Assembly (NCBI GenBank): GCA_937930625.1
Contig: CALHBW010000424.1
Location: 1 to 28,068, forward strand
Direction: 5' to 3'
DNA length: 28,068 nt
DNA from: an uncultured Saprospiraceae bacterium
Lineage (GTDB): Bacteria; Bacteroidota; Bacteroidia; Chitinophagales; Saprospiraceae
The translations under genes and the position numbers were made by a program. Position 1 is the stretch's first letter, and the number at the start of each line of letters is the position of its first letter. The notes under the pieces were generated by a model, which was not told the origin of the DNA, did no database searches, and worked only from the letters and a program-made list of their open reading frames with translations. This document shows positions 1 through 8,301 of the stretch, piece after piece.

Positions 1-2625
1 GTCCAGTTCTCTTATGTCGGCTTTGAAGACCGCATGGAGACGGTTGTCATCAATGGTGCGCCTATGCGAAAAGACATCGTGATGGGCGAATCGTCGGAAG
101 TGCTACAAACCGTCACCGTCACCGCAGATATTGCCATTGAACGCCGTACTCCGGTGGCTTTTTCCAATATTCCTACGGTGAAGATTCAGGAAGAACTTGC
201 AGGGCGCGACATCCCGATGTTGCTCAACTCTACGCCCGGCGTCTATGCCACCGAAACGGGTGGCGGCGATGGCGATGCGCGGGTCACGATACGCGGATTT
301 AATCAGCGAAATGTGGCGGTCATGCTCGATGGTATTCCGGTGAATGATATGGAAAACGGTTGGGTCTATTGGTCCAATTGGTTTGGCTTGGATATGGTCA
401 CGAAGACCATGCAGGTACAACGCGGATTGGGTGCGTCCAAACTCGCCATTCCGTCCGTAGGTGGTACGATTAATATTCTCACGAAGGGAATAGAATCCCG
501 TCGCGGTGGACGTTTGCGGCAAACCATCGGCAATAACGGCTTTCTCCAAACCAACTTCGGCTACACCACCGGACGCCTCGAAAGCGGCTGGGGTATCTCC
601 GCTGCTGCTTCTTACAAACAAGGCGACGGCTGGGTAGATGGCAATTATACACAAGGTTATTTTTATTATTTGAGATTGGATAAAGAATTGGGTAATCACC
701 TCTTTAGTTTGTCGGGTTTTGGTGCGCCACAGCAGCACGGGCAGCGTTCTTTTCGCTCCAGAATCCAAGATTTTGATGCCGAGTATGCCATAGAAGCAGG
801 CGTTCCTGCGGACATCGCTGCCACAGGTGCAGATATGGGCTTGCGTTGGAATCGACACATCAACGACTTAGACCGTTGGGTTGCTAATAGCGAAGGTGAC
901 ACGATGCGCGCCAATGTAGAGTCTTTTAATTCTCGTAAAAATTATTATCACAAACCGCAATTTAGTTTCCGTCATTTTTGGCAGCCCAATGAGCGTACTT
1001 CTATGTCGAATGTCGCTTATGTTTCTATCGGAAATGGTGGCGGTATGGGCGTTACAGGCATCAATTCGTCGGTGATTGGCGTGCCGGATTTGCAGACGGC
1101 TTATAATAATAATTCGACGGTCAGCATCTTCACGGGTGGCGACAAAATCTCATCCGGCATCCTTCGCTCTAGCGTGAATAATCACTTTTGGGTGGGCGGA
1201 CTTTCGACCTTCAATCACAATATTTCCGAAACACTCAAACTTTCCGGCGGATTGGATTTGCGATATTATGAAGGCGAGCATTACCGCATTGTATATGACC
1301 TCTTGGGTGGCGATTATTTCCGTAGCGAGCGCAATGCCCGCATCGACCAGGGAAATTCGCAACTGAAAGAAGGCGACCGCTATTTTTATAATAACGACGG
1401 CTATGTAGGATGGGCAGGACTCTTTGGTTTATTGGAATATACAAAAGACAATTTATCGACATTTGTTAATCTTTCTTTTGCAGAAACGGGCTACAGTTTG
1501 GATGATTATATGTTTCATAAACAATTGGAAATTGATGGCGAAAACTTCTATATTTCCTATGCCGACCCTGTGGTTCACGATGGTGTAATGTACACCGTTG
1601 ATAATCCCAATTCAAGTGATGTAGCTGCTGCTGCCGCGCAAAATTTGGCGATAGATTCGACCTCCGCACTCAATCAACGGGTCGATTGGCAGTGGATGCC
1701 AAGCTATACTTTCAAAGCCGGAGCAGGGTATAATATCAACAAATCTCACCGCGTATTTATGAATACGGGCTACCTTTCGCGTGCGCCGCGTTTTAGCAAT
1801 GTTATCAATAGTAGTTATGGGCAAGATGTCGTCAATTCAGCGACGGGTTTTAATGCGACTTTGGGTAAATATTATTTAGCAGAAAGTACAAAAAACGAAA
1901 TTATACTCGCAGTAGAAGGCGGTTATGGTTTTAAGAGTGAAAAATTCTCTGCCAATCTGAACGGCTATCTTACCAATTGGAATAATAAACCACTTGACCG
2001 CTTGCCTGTGGTACTTTCCGACCCTTCCGACCCTGATTCTGAGCGAATTACGGTGAATGTCAACGGCATTTCAGCACGACATGCGGGGGTAGAATTGGAT
2101 TTTGCTATCAAGCCAATAGACGATTTGACCGTCGAAGGTTTGGTATCGCTCGGTGATTGGATTTGGAACTCCGCCGCCGAAACGATTCTCCCCAATGGCG
2201 AAACCTATGCCTTCGATGCCAAAGGCGTACACGTAGGCGATGCCGCACAAACGCAATTGGGCGCGATGGTACGCTATGAGCCGTTGAAGGGTTTATATTT
2301 TAAATTGAGGGGAACGTATTTTGGTAAAAACTTCGCCAACTTCAATCCCGAAGACCTGCAAGGCTCGAACGGCGGCAGAGAATCATGGCAAATGCCAAGT
2401 TATTTCCTAACTGATTTTCATTCAGGTTATAATTTCAAATTCAATAAAATACGCATGGGATTGCGTTTTAATGTCATCAATGTACTAGATACCAAATTCA
2501 TCGGAGACGCTACCAATAACGATAATTTCCTTTCCCCAAGTTACTCGGATTTCGACGCTAAATCTGCCTCCGTATTTTTCGGACAAGGCAGACGTTTTAA
2601 TACATCTTTACAAATATCTTTTTAG
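1..2625 (+). CDS. TonB-dependent outer-membrane receptor, SusC-like (5' truncated by window edge)
   Basis: The reading frame is open from base 1, and its first residues (VQFSYVGFEDR before the first Met at base 34) match the end of a carboxypeptidase-like regulatory domain, so Met at 34 is not the real start. It is the 3' part of an outer-membrane TonB-dependent receptor that imports a substrate through a 22-strand barrel using TonB energy. Counting from base 34, a TVTVTA stretch leads into the plug domain (about residues 35-150), which contains the plug signatures VTIRGFNQRN, MLDGIPVND and GGTINILTKG. The beta-barrel with alternating aromatic strands runs to a C-terminal SLQISF ending in Phe, as BamA-dependent barrels do. 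No SusD-like partner follows; the next gene is a secreted phospholipase D-like protein. The substrate cannot be read from sequence. An antisense frame at 103-858 is a shadow. Confidence 0.93.
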   Translation, partial: VQFSYVGFEDRMETVVINGAPMRKDIVMGESSEVLQTVTVTADIAIERRTPVAFSNIPTVKIQEELAGRDIPMLLNSTPGVYATETGGGDGDARVTIRGFNQRNVAVMLDGIPVNDMENGWVYWSNWFGLDMVTKTMQVQRGLGASKLAIPSVGGTINILTKGIESRRGGRLRQTIGNNGFLQTNFGYTTGRLESGWGISAAASYKQGDGWVDGNYTQGYFYYLRLDKELGNHLFSLSGFGAPQQHGQRSFRSRIQDFDAEYAIEAGVPADIAATGADMGLRWNRHINDLDRWVANSEGDTMRANVESFNSRKNYYHKPQFSFRHFWQPNERTSMSNVAYVSIGNGGGMGVTGINSSVIGVPDLQTAYNNNSTVSIFTGGDKISSGILRSSVNNHFWVGGLSTFNHNISETLKLSGGLDLRYYEGEHYRIVYDLLGGDYFRSERNARIDQGNSQLKEGDRYFYNNDGYVGWAGLFGLLEYTKDNLSTFVNLSFAETGYSLDDYMFHKQLEIDGENFYISYADPVVHDGVMYTVDNPNSSDVAAAAAQNLAIDSTSALNQRVDWQWMPSYTFKAGAGYNINKSHRVFMNTGYLSRAPRFSNVINSSYGQDVVNSATGFNATLGKYYLAESTKNEIILAVEGGYGFKSEKFSANLNGYLTNWNNKPLDRLPVVLSDPSDPDSERITVNVNGISARHAGVELDFAIKPIDDLTVEGLVSLGDWIWNSAAETILPNGETYAFDAKGVHVGDAAQTQLGAMVRYEPLKGLYFKLRGTYFGKNFANFNPEDLQGSNGGRESWQMPSYFLTDFHSGYNFKFNKIRMGLRFNVINVLDTKFIGDATNNDNFLSPSYSDFDAKSASVFFGQGRRFNTSLQISF

Positions 2626-2630
2626 TTACC

Positions 2631-2854
2631 AATGAGTGAATGAGTGAATTTTGAATGAGTGAATGTAATGCTACAATGCGATAATGCGTCAATGCTACAA
2701 TAAAATGAATGAGTGAATGAATTTTGAATGAATGAATCGCACGATACATATGATTCATTCATTCGCTCATTTAAAATTCATTCATTAAACATTATCGCAT
2801 TGTAGCATTGTAGCATTACTATTCACTCATTCAAAATTCGCTCATTCACTCATT
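2631..2854. repeat. 224-base near-palindromic word array between receptor and PLD gene
   Basis: The spacer is built from degenerate copies of GAATGAGT and ATGCTACA. The outer arms 2631-2664 and 2821-2854 are complementary at 33 of 34 positions. A middle segment, 2667-2686, pairs perfectly over 20 bases with 2790-2809. An inner imperfect pair is 2704-2738 with 2752-2786. The array starts 5 bases after the receptor stop and ends 11 bases before the next ATG, and no terminator with a U-run or promoter is seen. The 34-base left arm recurs identically at 23755-23788 and 26657-26690. Confidence 0.9.
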
Positions 2855-2865
2855 ATTCCAATTAT

Positions 2866-5052
2866 ATGAAAAATCTTTTACTGCTTTTTGCAGCATTATT
2901 TATCTCCAATACTATTTTCGCGCAAGCGGATATTGCGGAAGCGCGTACCTATGCACAGGGCGCGAATTTGACGGTTACAGGTGTAGTGACAAACGGCGAA
3001 TCGCTTGGACCGATTCGTTATTTGCAGGATGCTACGGGTGGTCTGCCTGTATATTTTCCTGACGTGACCGAGACTTGGAATCAAGGCGATAACGTCACGG
3101 TGACAGGCGAAATGGGCATCTTCAATGGCTTGATTCAAGTGACGAATGTGACCGCCAATACGGTCAATTCTACGGGCAATACACTCCCCGCTCCACATGT
3201 CGTTACACCCGATGGACTTAATGGCAACATTGAATCACAACTCGCTACTGTTCAGAATGTTACCTTTGCTGATGCGGGTAATATTTTCGGTGTTGGTACG
3301 CATGATTTTACAGATGCGAATGGCGAATCAAGCGTTATTTATGTACGTAGTGGTCATCCTTTGGTGGGTACGATTATTCCGCTTGGGGCAGTCAATATGA
3401 CGGGTATTGTTTCTGTTTTTCAAAGCAATTACCAATTGCTGCCGCGTGATTTGGATGACCTCGAAAATGCAGTGGGTTTTACTATCACCACATTGCCCGA
3501 ACAAAGTGATATTACGCAAAACGGCTTTACACTTACGTGGGAAACCGATGCGGCTGCCAACCACAGTGTCCGCTACGGATTGACGGAGAGTTTGGAACTT
3601 GGAGAAGTCACTGCGAATAGTAATGCGGCTGTTGGTACATACACATTTACGGGATTGGATGCGGCAACATTTTACTATGCTCAAATCATCGCTGAATCAG
3701 GAGGAGTTGAGTTGGAATCACCTGTTCGATTGTACAGTACGGCATCTACATCTTCCGGTCAGATTGATATATATTTCAATAATATTGCTGACAATTCGGT
3801 ATCATCCGGCACAAATGCGAACATAAAATACGGTCCGCAGATGCTCCAATTTTTCAAAGACCAAATCGACGCTGCACAGACTTCTATTGATGTCGCTGTC
3901 TATAATAATAACCGCACCGACCTGACGGCTACCCTGACGGCTGCTCACGAACGCGGTGTGGTGGTACGCTACATTACGGATGTGGACGAATTTAATTCGG
4001 GTATCAGCAATCCTACGCCACCCTTTCCGATATTTCAGGTGCAGTCCGACCCGCCGATGCAAAGTGCTTTGATGCACAATAAATTTATGACGATTGATGT
4101 CGATTCTCCTGAAAATGCAACCGTCATCACAGGTTCAATGAACTGGACAAATAATAATATCGCAGGCGATTTTAATAATGTCGTAGTGATTCAGGACCAA
4201 GCACTTGCGAAGGCTTATACGCTTGAATTTGAAGAAATGTGGGGTAGCGAAAATCCAACTCCGGGTATTTTTAATTCGTTTTCGGGCGAAAATAAAGTCG
4301 ATAATACGCCACACCTTTTTAATATCGGCGGCGACCTCGTAGAATTATATTTTTCTCCTTCGGATAATGTGTCATTTAGAATTGAAAATGCAGTACGTTC
4401 GGCAGATTCGCAGGTGGATTTTGCTATACTGTCTTTCACATTTAATGACTTGGGTTCAGCGATGTTGGACCTACATAATGCAGGTATTGACGTGCGCGGT
4501 ATGATAGAAAATACAGGCGACCAGGGAACAGAATTTACTTTTTTGCAAGATAATGGTGTCAATGTCATTGACCATCCTGCAAGCGGTACGATTCACCATA
4601 AATATTGTATCGTAGATGCCAATGCGCCGAATAGCGACCCACTCGTGATTACAGGTTCGCATAACTGGTCAACGAATGCGGAAGTTCGTAATGACGAGAA
4701 TACACTTATCATTCACAGTGAGACGATTGCGAATCAATTTTGGCAAGAATTTGAGGCTCGATTTGCAGGTTTGGTGGGCATTGATGCGGTGGCAGCGATT
4801 GAGGGTTTTGAAGTAACAACTTTCCCGAATCCGGCTGTGGAGTATATCAATTTTGATGTATCATTGGAAAATGCTAATGATATTTTAATTGAAATTTATG
4901 ATGTGAATGGGAAGTTAGTTGAAACAACCAATTTGCAAAATATTTCCGGTCAGCACATTCACCAGATGAATGTAAGTCACTTAGCAGCAGGTAGTTATTT
5001 TGCTGCTTTTACGATTGATGGATTGACGGTTGCTCGTCAATTTGTAAAGTAA
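2866..5052 (+). CDS. Secreted phospholipase D-like protein with OB-like N-terminus, FN3 domain and T9SS sorting tail
   Basis: 728 residues. A signal peptide (about 1-19, MKNLLLLFAALFISNTIFAQ) is followed by a beta-rich region, about 20-200, resembling the OB-fold domains attached to extracellular nucleases in this phylum. A fibronectin-III-like domain spans about 205-290. Two PLD half-domains follow. The first HKD motif is H404-x-K406-x4-D411 followed by GSMNW; the second is H577-x-K579-x4-D584 followed by GSHNW. Both are intact, so a phosphodiesterase active site should form between the halves. Residues about 650-728 form a Por/type IX secretion sorting domain (FPNPAVEYINF ... GKLVE ... LAAGSYF ... 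RQFVK), implying export across the outer membrane. The enzyme could hydrolyse phospholipid or nucleic acid; the OB-like domain leans towards nucleic acid, but that is inference. A strong terminator follows. Confidence 0.88.
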   Translation: MKNLLLLFAALFISNTIFAQADIAEARTYAQGANLTVTGVVTNGESLGPIRYLQDATGGLPVYFPDVTETWNQGDNVTVTGEMGIFNGLIQVTNVTANTVNSTGNTLPAPHVVTPDGLNGNIESQLATVQNVTFADAGNIFGVGTHDFTDANGESSVIYVRSGHPLVGTIIPLGAVNMTGIVSVFQSNYQLLPRDLDDLENAVGFTITTLPEQSDITQNGFTLTWETDAAANHSVRYGLTESLELGEVTANSNAAVGTYTFTGLDAATFYYAQIIAESGGVELESPVRLYSTASTSSGQIDIYFNNIADNSVSSGTNANIKYGPQMLQFFKDQIDAAQTSIDVAVYNNNRTDLTATLTAAHERGVVVRYITDVDEFNSGISNPTPPFPIFQVQSDPPMQSALMHNKFMTIDVDSPENATVITGSMNWTNNNIAGDFNNVVVIQDQALAKAYTLEFEEMWGSENPTPGIFNSFSGENKVDNTPHLFNIGGDLVELYFSPSDNVSFRIENAVRSADSQVDFAILSFTFNDLGSAMLDLHNAGIDVRGMIENTGDQGTEFTFLQDNGVNVIDHPASGTIHHKYCIVDANAPNSDPLVITGSHNWSTNAEVRNDENTLIIHSETIANQFWQEFEARFAGLVGIDAVAAIEGFEVTTFPNPAVEYINFDVSLENANDILIEIYDVNGKLVETTNLQNISGQHIHQMNVSHLAAGSYFAAFTIDGLTVARQFVK

Positions 5053-5054
5053 CG

Positions 5055-5069
5055 CGAGCTTCCAGCTCG
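5055..5069. repeat. Short palindrome of REP-like type (cgagct-tcc-agctcg)
   Basis: A perfect 6-base stem with a 3-base loop lies 3 bases after the PLD-gene stop and just before the terminator. Its core resembles the palindrome after rpoC (9951-9975, core agcccg/cgggct around gga), so it may belong to a dispersed extragenic palindrome family. It is too short to assign firmly. Confidence 0.45.
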
Positions 5070-5073
5070 GCGT

Positions 5074-5114
5074 AAAAAAATGGCAGATGTTTTGAAAGCA
5101 TCTGCCATTTTTTT
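5074..5114. terminator. Intrinsic terminator, probably bidirectional
   Basis: A perfect 16-base stem (5074-5089 with 5099-5114) encloses a 9-base loop. The core is atggcagatg/catctgccat, flanked by A7 on the left and T7 on the right, so it can act on either strand. It ends the PLD-like gene. The atggcaga core is shared with the terminator at 9907-9939. Confidence 0.88.
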
Positions 5115-5145
5115 GACTAATAATGAATATTTCTTGACATAGAGA

Positions 5146-5177
5146 TTTGAAAAATCCGAAAATAATTTATACATTTG
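5146..5177 (+). promoter_or_regulatory. Bacteroidetes-type promoter upstream of the beta-helix gene
   Basis: TTTG at 5146-5149, a 20-base spacer and TACATTTG at 5170-5177 match the known Bacteroidetes consensus (-33 TTTG, -7 TAnnTTTG, spacer about 19-21). Transcription would begin near 5184. The first ATG (5238) lies in an A-rich context but opens a frame of only 27 codons. The first substantial frame starts at 5546, which would give that gene a leader of about 360 bases. Confidence 0.6.
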
Positions 5178-5250
5178 GTTATCTGATAGAACAATCCACA
5201 CATCCAACGATTCATTTCACCATTAAAAATAAAAAACATGGCTCTTTCTA

Positions 5251-5260
5251 CCCCCCCCCC
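5251..5260. repeat. Homopolymeric run of ten C
   Basis: An uninterrupted C10 lies in an AT-rich intergenic region, 13 bases after the ATG at 5238 and downstream of a good promoter. In the present frame, the ATG opens 27 codons ending at a TGA at 5319-5321. A 9-C version would open about 40 codons and an 11-C version would stop almost at once. Such tracts slip easily in replication and are also prone to sequencing error. No recognisable protein results in any frame. Confidence 0.7.
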
Positions 5261-5439
5261 ACAAATTACACTTATCTTTAATTTGTTGTCATCTCAACAA
5301 TATAGTATTGTCTATGCCTGACAGTATTATTTTTTCACTTTCTACATTCAATTGCCTATGAAAAGAAGTTCGTGCATCTGTACGCATACGCGCATCGTTG
5401 CACCTTATGTACCAACACCAGAAAGCCAAATCATCCATA

Positions 5440-5526
5440 AAAAAACGCCGTGCGCTCTCATTGCAGGAGAAACACACGGCTGTAATTCAACGCAGCTTTC
5501 TAATGAAAGACTGCATTTTAAGAACT
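5440..5526 (-). ncRNA. Predicted small RNA of about 87 bases, two hairpins, with its own promoter and terminator
   Basis: Read on the minus strand, a promoter-like site (5532-5563) is followed after about 6 bases by a compact structured stretch. Hairpin 1 (about 5494-5516) is gcag-cttt paired with aaag-ctgc, with a bulge. Hairpin 2 (about 5447-5480) is gccgtgtg...ctc paired with gag...cgcacggc, and it is followed at once by GTTTTTTT, a textbook intrinsic terminator. No minus-strand gene lies upstream that would need this terminator. The transcript also contains a 9-codon frame, MQSFIRKLR, around hairpin 1, so a leader peptide or tiny protein is an alternative. The RNA would be antisense to the long leader of the beta-helix gene. 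I do not recognise it as tmRNA, SRP RNA or a known riboswitch. Transcript ends are inferred. Confidence 0.5.
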
Positions 5527-5531
5527 ATTTT

Positions 5532-5563
5532 CAAATTTACGAAAAATGAAACAAAAAATTCAA
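5532..5563 (-). promoter_or_regulatory. Minus-strand promoter for the predicted small RNA
   Basis: On the minus strand CTTG, 21 bases, then TAAATTTG (plus-strand CAAATTTA at 5532-5539). The -7 box fits TAnnTTTG exactly and the -33 element keeps TTG. The 12-base string TTCGTAAATTTG is identical to one upstream of the tRNA-tuf operon (plus 27447-27458), which supports a promoter role. The site overlaps the first codons of the plus-strand beta-helix gene. Confidence 0.5.
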
Positions 5564-8248
5564 GTTTTCGATTTTCAAACACTATTTTTTAGTAATACAC
5601 TATTCGTTATTTTACTGTTCATGTTTTTCACGTCTGAAGCAAAAACACAAGGACTACCTTGGGTGATTTGTAATACAGATGTAACATGGTCGCCTCAGAA
5701 TCTGCCGCCTTCACTTGCTATGAATGGCATAAGAGTTCGTTGTAAATCAACACTCATAATATCAGACATAGACATGGACTTTTTTCAAGGCGCCAGAATT
5801 GAAGTTGAGGCAGGTGCCAAACTGATTGTCAGAAACAGTAAATTAGATGTATATCTCGGTACGCTTCCATGGTCGGGTATATTTGTAAATGGAGTTAGTT
5901 CATTATCACAGGGGCGTGACCCTATCACCTTTTGTGCCAATCAAGGTACAGTTGAATTAGATAATGCCACGATTGAAAACGCTGTATTTGGAGTCATTAC
6001 CGGAGCATTCAATGGCTTTACTTTGGGAGAGTGCCTGCTCACAACACCCCACCCTTCGACAGGTGGCGGTATCATTCGAGCGAATAATACAACCTTTAGA
6101 AATAATTTGGTTGACGTTAAATTTGTCGGATATGTCGCCCCTGGTGGTGAAGATAATATTTCTTTTTTTAATAATTGTCGTTCATATATTACCGATGATT
6201 ATCAAATGACTTATCAATGTCCAAATGACTTAGAAACTATACTACCGTTCTTCGAACTCAAAGGTGTTAAAGGCATCAGAATAAGAGGTCATATATTTGA
6301 AGACCAACGCTCTACAACCAATATAGCCAATCCTTCGGATAAAATTGGTATCGAAACCAGTGGAGCAAATATCAAACTGGATAAATCTTGGTTTGGCAAC
6401 ATCAATCGAAGTGAGTTCAACAATCTGAACTACGGTATTGATTTTGGTGGAAATGGTCCGGGTATTTCGTCAGTAAGAAATACTGATTTTGAGTGTTGGC
6501 ACGGTATATATGCCCTTAGTCAAACAAACGGTATCACAGCCTACGCAAACAATTTCACCGTGAAACGTACTACCAACTCCACCACCCCACCATACGGACT
6601 ATACCTTGATGGATGCGACAGTTATCAGGTACAATACAATACCTTCATCGCCGAAAACGCACCGTATCATGGCTTTGGGGTCATTGTCAGAAATCAACAC
6701 CCAAACCCTACGCAGATAGGTAATAATGACTTTGAAAATCTCTTAATAGCCACCGAAGCTATCGGGCAAAATACCGACCAGGAGATAGGAGCAGACGCAG
6801 ATGGTCTTGAATATCGCTGCAACAACTTCTCCGAAAGTTTCTTTGACGCCGGGGTATTTAAAGATACTGGCACAAACATTACAGGCATCAAAGAATATCA
6901 GTACCTGACTGCCAACCGATTCAGCGAAAACCCTCCGGCATTTGCTAATCTTTATAATGCCGATGTCGGTGCTTTTCCATTTCGGTACATTCATCATAAT
7001 GACGCCACTGATGGAAGGCTTAGTCCTAATGTCAATATCGGTGCAATCACCGTGATTGAGTCCCCACAACCTAGTTCACCAAATGATTGTCCCGAAATCT
7101 TCCTTGTCAATGAACCTGATATCGGTACACTCGGCGATATTAAAGACACCAAAGGCGACTTATTTAATCAAACACTCAGTACTTTGGGAGATTTGGTAGA
7201 TAACGGCAATACGCCTCAAATGGTCACTTGGGTACAAACTGCCAACCAACCAAGAAGGGCTATCAGGGTCTATTTTAAAATCATGCAACAAGCCCCTTTC
7301 ACCTCTGACGCAGTCTTGGAAGAAGTCAGCAAAAAAGAAGTTGGCTTTAGTAAGGGAATGATTCGCAATATTCTTCGCCAACATCCGCAAGCTGCCAAAT
7401 CCGCTCAAATACAAGAAAATCTAGATAACCGCATCAATCAATTACCTCAATTTATGCGAAATCAGATTAATCAAGGATTAAACATTATCGGTGCTAAAGA
7501 ACAAATGGAACTGGAAGCCAACACCTACAAAAAAGAACGCGACGAAGCCATCAATCAAGCCGTACTACTGCTTGGTGCAGATACACTTGACCGTAGTGAT
7601 GAGATGATTGATTTTCTCTCCGGCACAGGTGAGTTGGGTTTCCAATATCGTATTGCCAACCTATATGACCAAAATGGCAATACAGAACAGGCAACTGCCA
7701 TACTCGCAGATATAGGTACATGGGAACTATCTGAAAAAGAAACTGCCGACCATGAGGCACATATAGGATTGCGTAACCTGTTGCAAGGGTGGACAGCAGA
7801 AGGCAAAGACCTCGCACTATTGGCAGAGGAAGACCTTGACTTCCTGCATGACTATGCTGTGCAGCCTAATATTACTGCGGGAAAAGCTGTTGCGATTCTG
7901 CGACTCAACGGCAATACAGATTATTCCGAGCCTGTTTATTTTCCTGAACTGCCTACGGAAGAAAGACGTATTGTTGAGATACAAAACGAAGATTTGGTAA
8001 GTAATATATCTATCTACCCCAACCCTGCGAGTAGCTATTTGAATGTTCTTTATGATTTAAAGGAACACGAAAACCTATCACTGCAACTGGTAGATATGAC
8101 AGGTAAAGTTGTACATCAAAGACAACTCAACCAATCGCAGGATGAAGTTACACTCATTACAGAAAACTATCCTACCGGACAATACATTCTTAGTATTTAC
8201 GCTGATAAACAGCTAATTGAATCTAAGAAAATCAATATTGCTAAATAA
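5546..8248 (+). CDS. Secreted right-handed beta-helix protein with T9SS sorting tail
   Basis: 900 residues. The N-terminus MKQKIQVFDFQTLFFSN precedes a hydrophobic stretch (NTLFVILLFMFF) that looks like a longish signal peptide ending around residue 33. Residues about 40-430 show the irregular short beta-strand pattern of a parallel beta-helix (GARIEVEAGAKLIVRNSKL; NNTTFRNNLVDV; VQYNTFIAENAP; IGNNDFENL), common in surface adhesins and polysaccharide-binding or -cleaving proteins. No catalytic motif is evident. Residues about 530-770 are helical, with coiled or TPR-like character. Residues about 815-900 form a Por/T9SS sorting domain (ISIYPNPASSYLNVLYDL ... GKVVHQRQL ... PTGQYILSIYADKQLIESKKI). 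The start is uncertain because a minus-strand promoter overlaps it, but no better in-frame Met lies upstream. Function is likely surface-associated and unknown. Confidence 0.85.
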   Translation: MKQKIQVFDFQTLFFSNTLFVILLFMFFTSEAKTQGLPWVICNTDVTWSPQNLPPSLAMNGIRVRCKSTLIISDIDMDFFQGARIEVEAGAKLIVRNSKLDVYLGTLPWSGIFVNGVSSLSQGRDPITFCANQGTVELDNATIENAVFGVITGAFNGFTLGECLLTTPHPSTGGGIIRANNTTFRNNLVDVKFVGYVAPGGEDNISFFNNCRSYITDDYQMTYQCPNDLETILPFFELKGVKGIRIRGHIFEDQRSTTNIANPSDKIGIETSGANIKLDKSWFGNINRSEFNNLNYGIDFGGNGPGISSVRNTDFECWHGIYALSQTNGITAYANNFTVKRTTNSTTPPYGLYLDGCDSYQVQYNTFIAENAPYHGFGVIVRNQHPNPTQIGNNDFENLLIATEAIGQNTDQEIGADADGLEYRCNNFSESFFDAGVFKDTGTNITGIKEYQYLTANRFSENPPAFANLYNADVGAFPFRYIHHNDATDGRLSPNVNIGAITVIESPQPSSPNDCPEIFLVNEPDIGTLGDIKDTKGDLFNQTLSTLGDLVDNGNTPQMVTWVQTANQPRRAIRVYFKIMQQAPFTSDAVLEEVSKKEVGFSKGMIRNILRQHPQAAKSAQIQENLDNRINQLPQFMRNQINQGLNIIGAKEQMELEANTYKKERDEAINQAVLLLGADTLDRSDEMIDFLSGTGELGFQYRIANLYDQNGNTEQATAILADIGTWELSEKETADHEAHIGLRNLLQGWTAEGKDLALLAEEDLDFLHDYAVQPNITAGKAVAILRLNGNTDYSEPVYFPELPTEERRIVEIQNEDLVSNISIYPNPASSYLNVLYDLKEHENLSLQLVDMTGKVVHQRQLNQSQDEVTLITENYPTGQYILSIYADKQLIESKKINIAK

Positions 8249-8259
8249 TTTACTCACCT

Positions 8260-8297
8260 TCCGCCTATTCATCCACGAATAGGCGGACCTCTTTTTT
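8260..8297 (+). terminator. Intrinsic terminator after the beta-helix gene
   Basis: An 11-base perfect stem, tccgcctattc (8260-8270) with gaataggcgga (8277-8287), encloses a 6-base loop and is followed by cctcttttttt. It lies 12 bases after the stop and only a few bases before the next ATG at 8302. The next gene must therefore rely on read-through or on an unrecognised promoter. Confidence 0.8.
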
Positions 8298-8301
8298 TGG
8301 T

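Noticed and set aside
5289..5549. Overlapping 62-65-codon frames on both strands in the 5116-5545 gap
   Set aside because: None resembles a known protein, they overlap each other, and the region is better explained by a small RNA with terminator and a leader.
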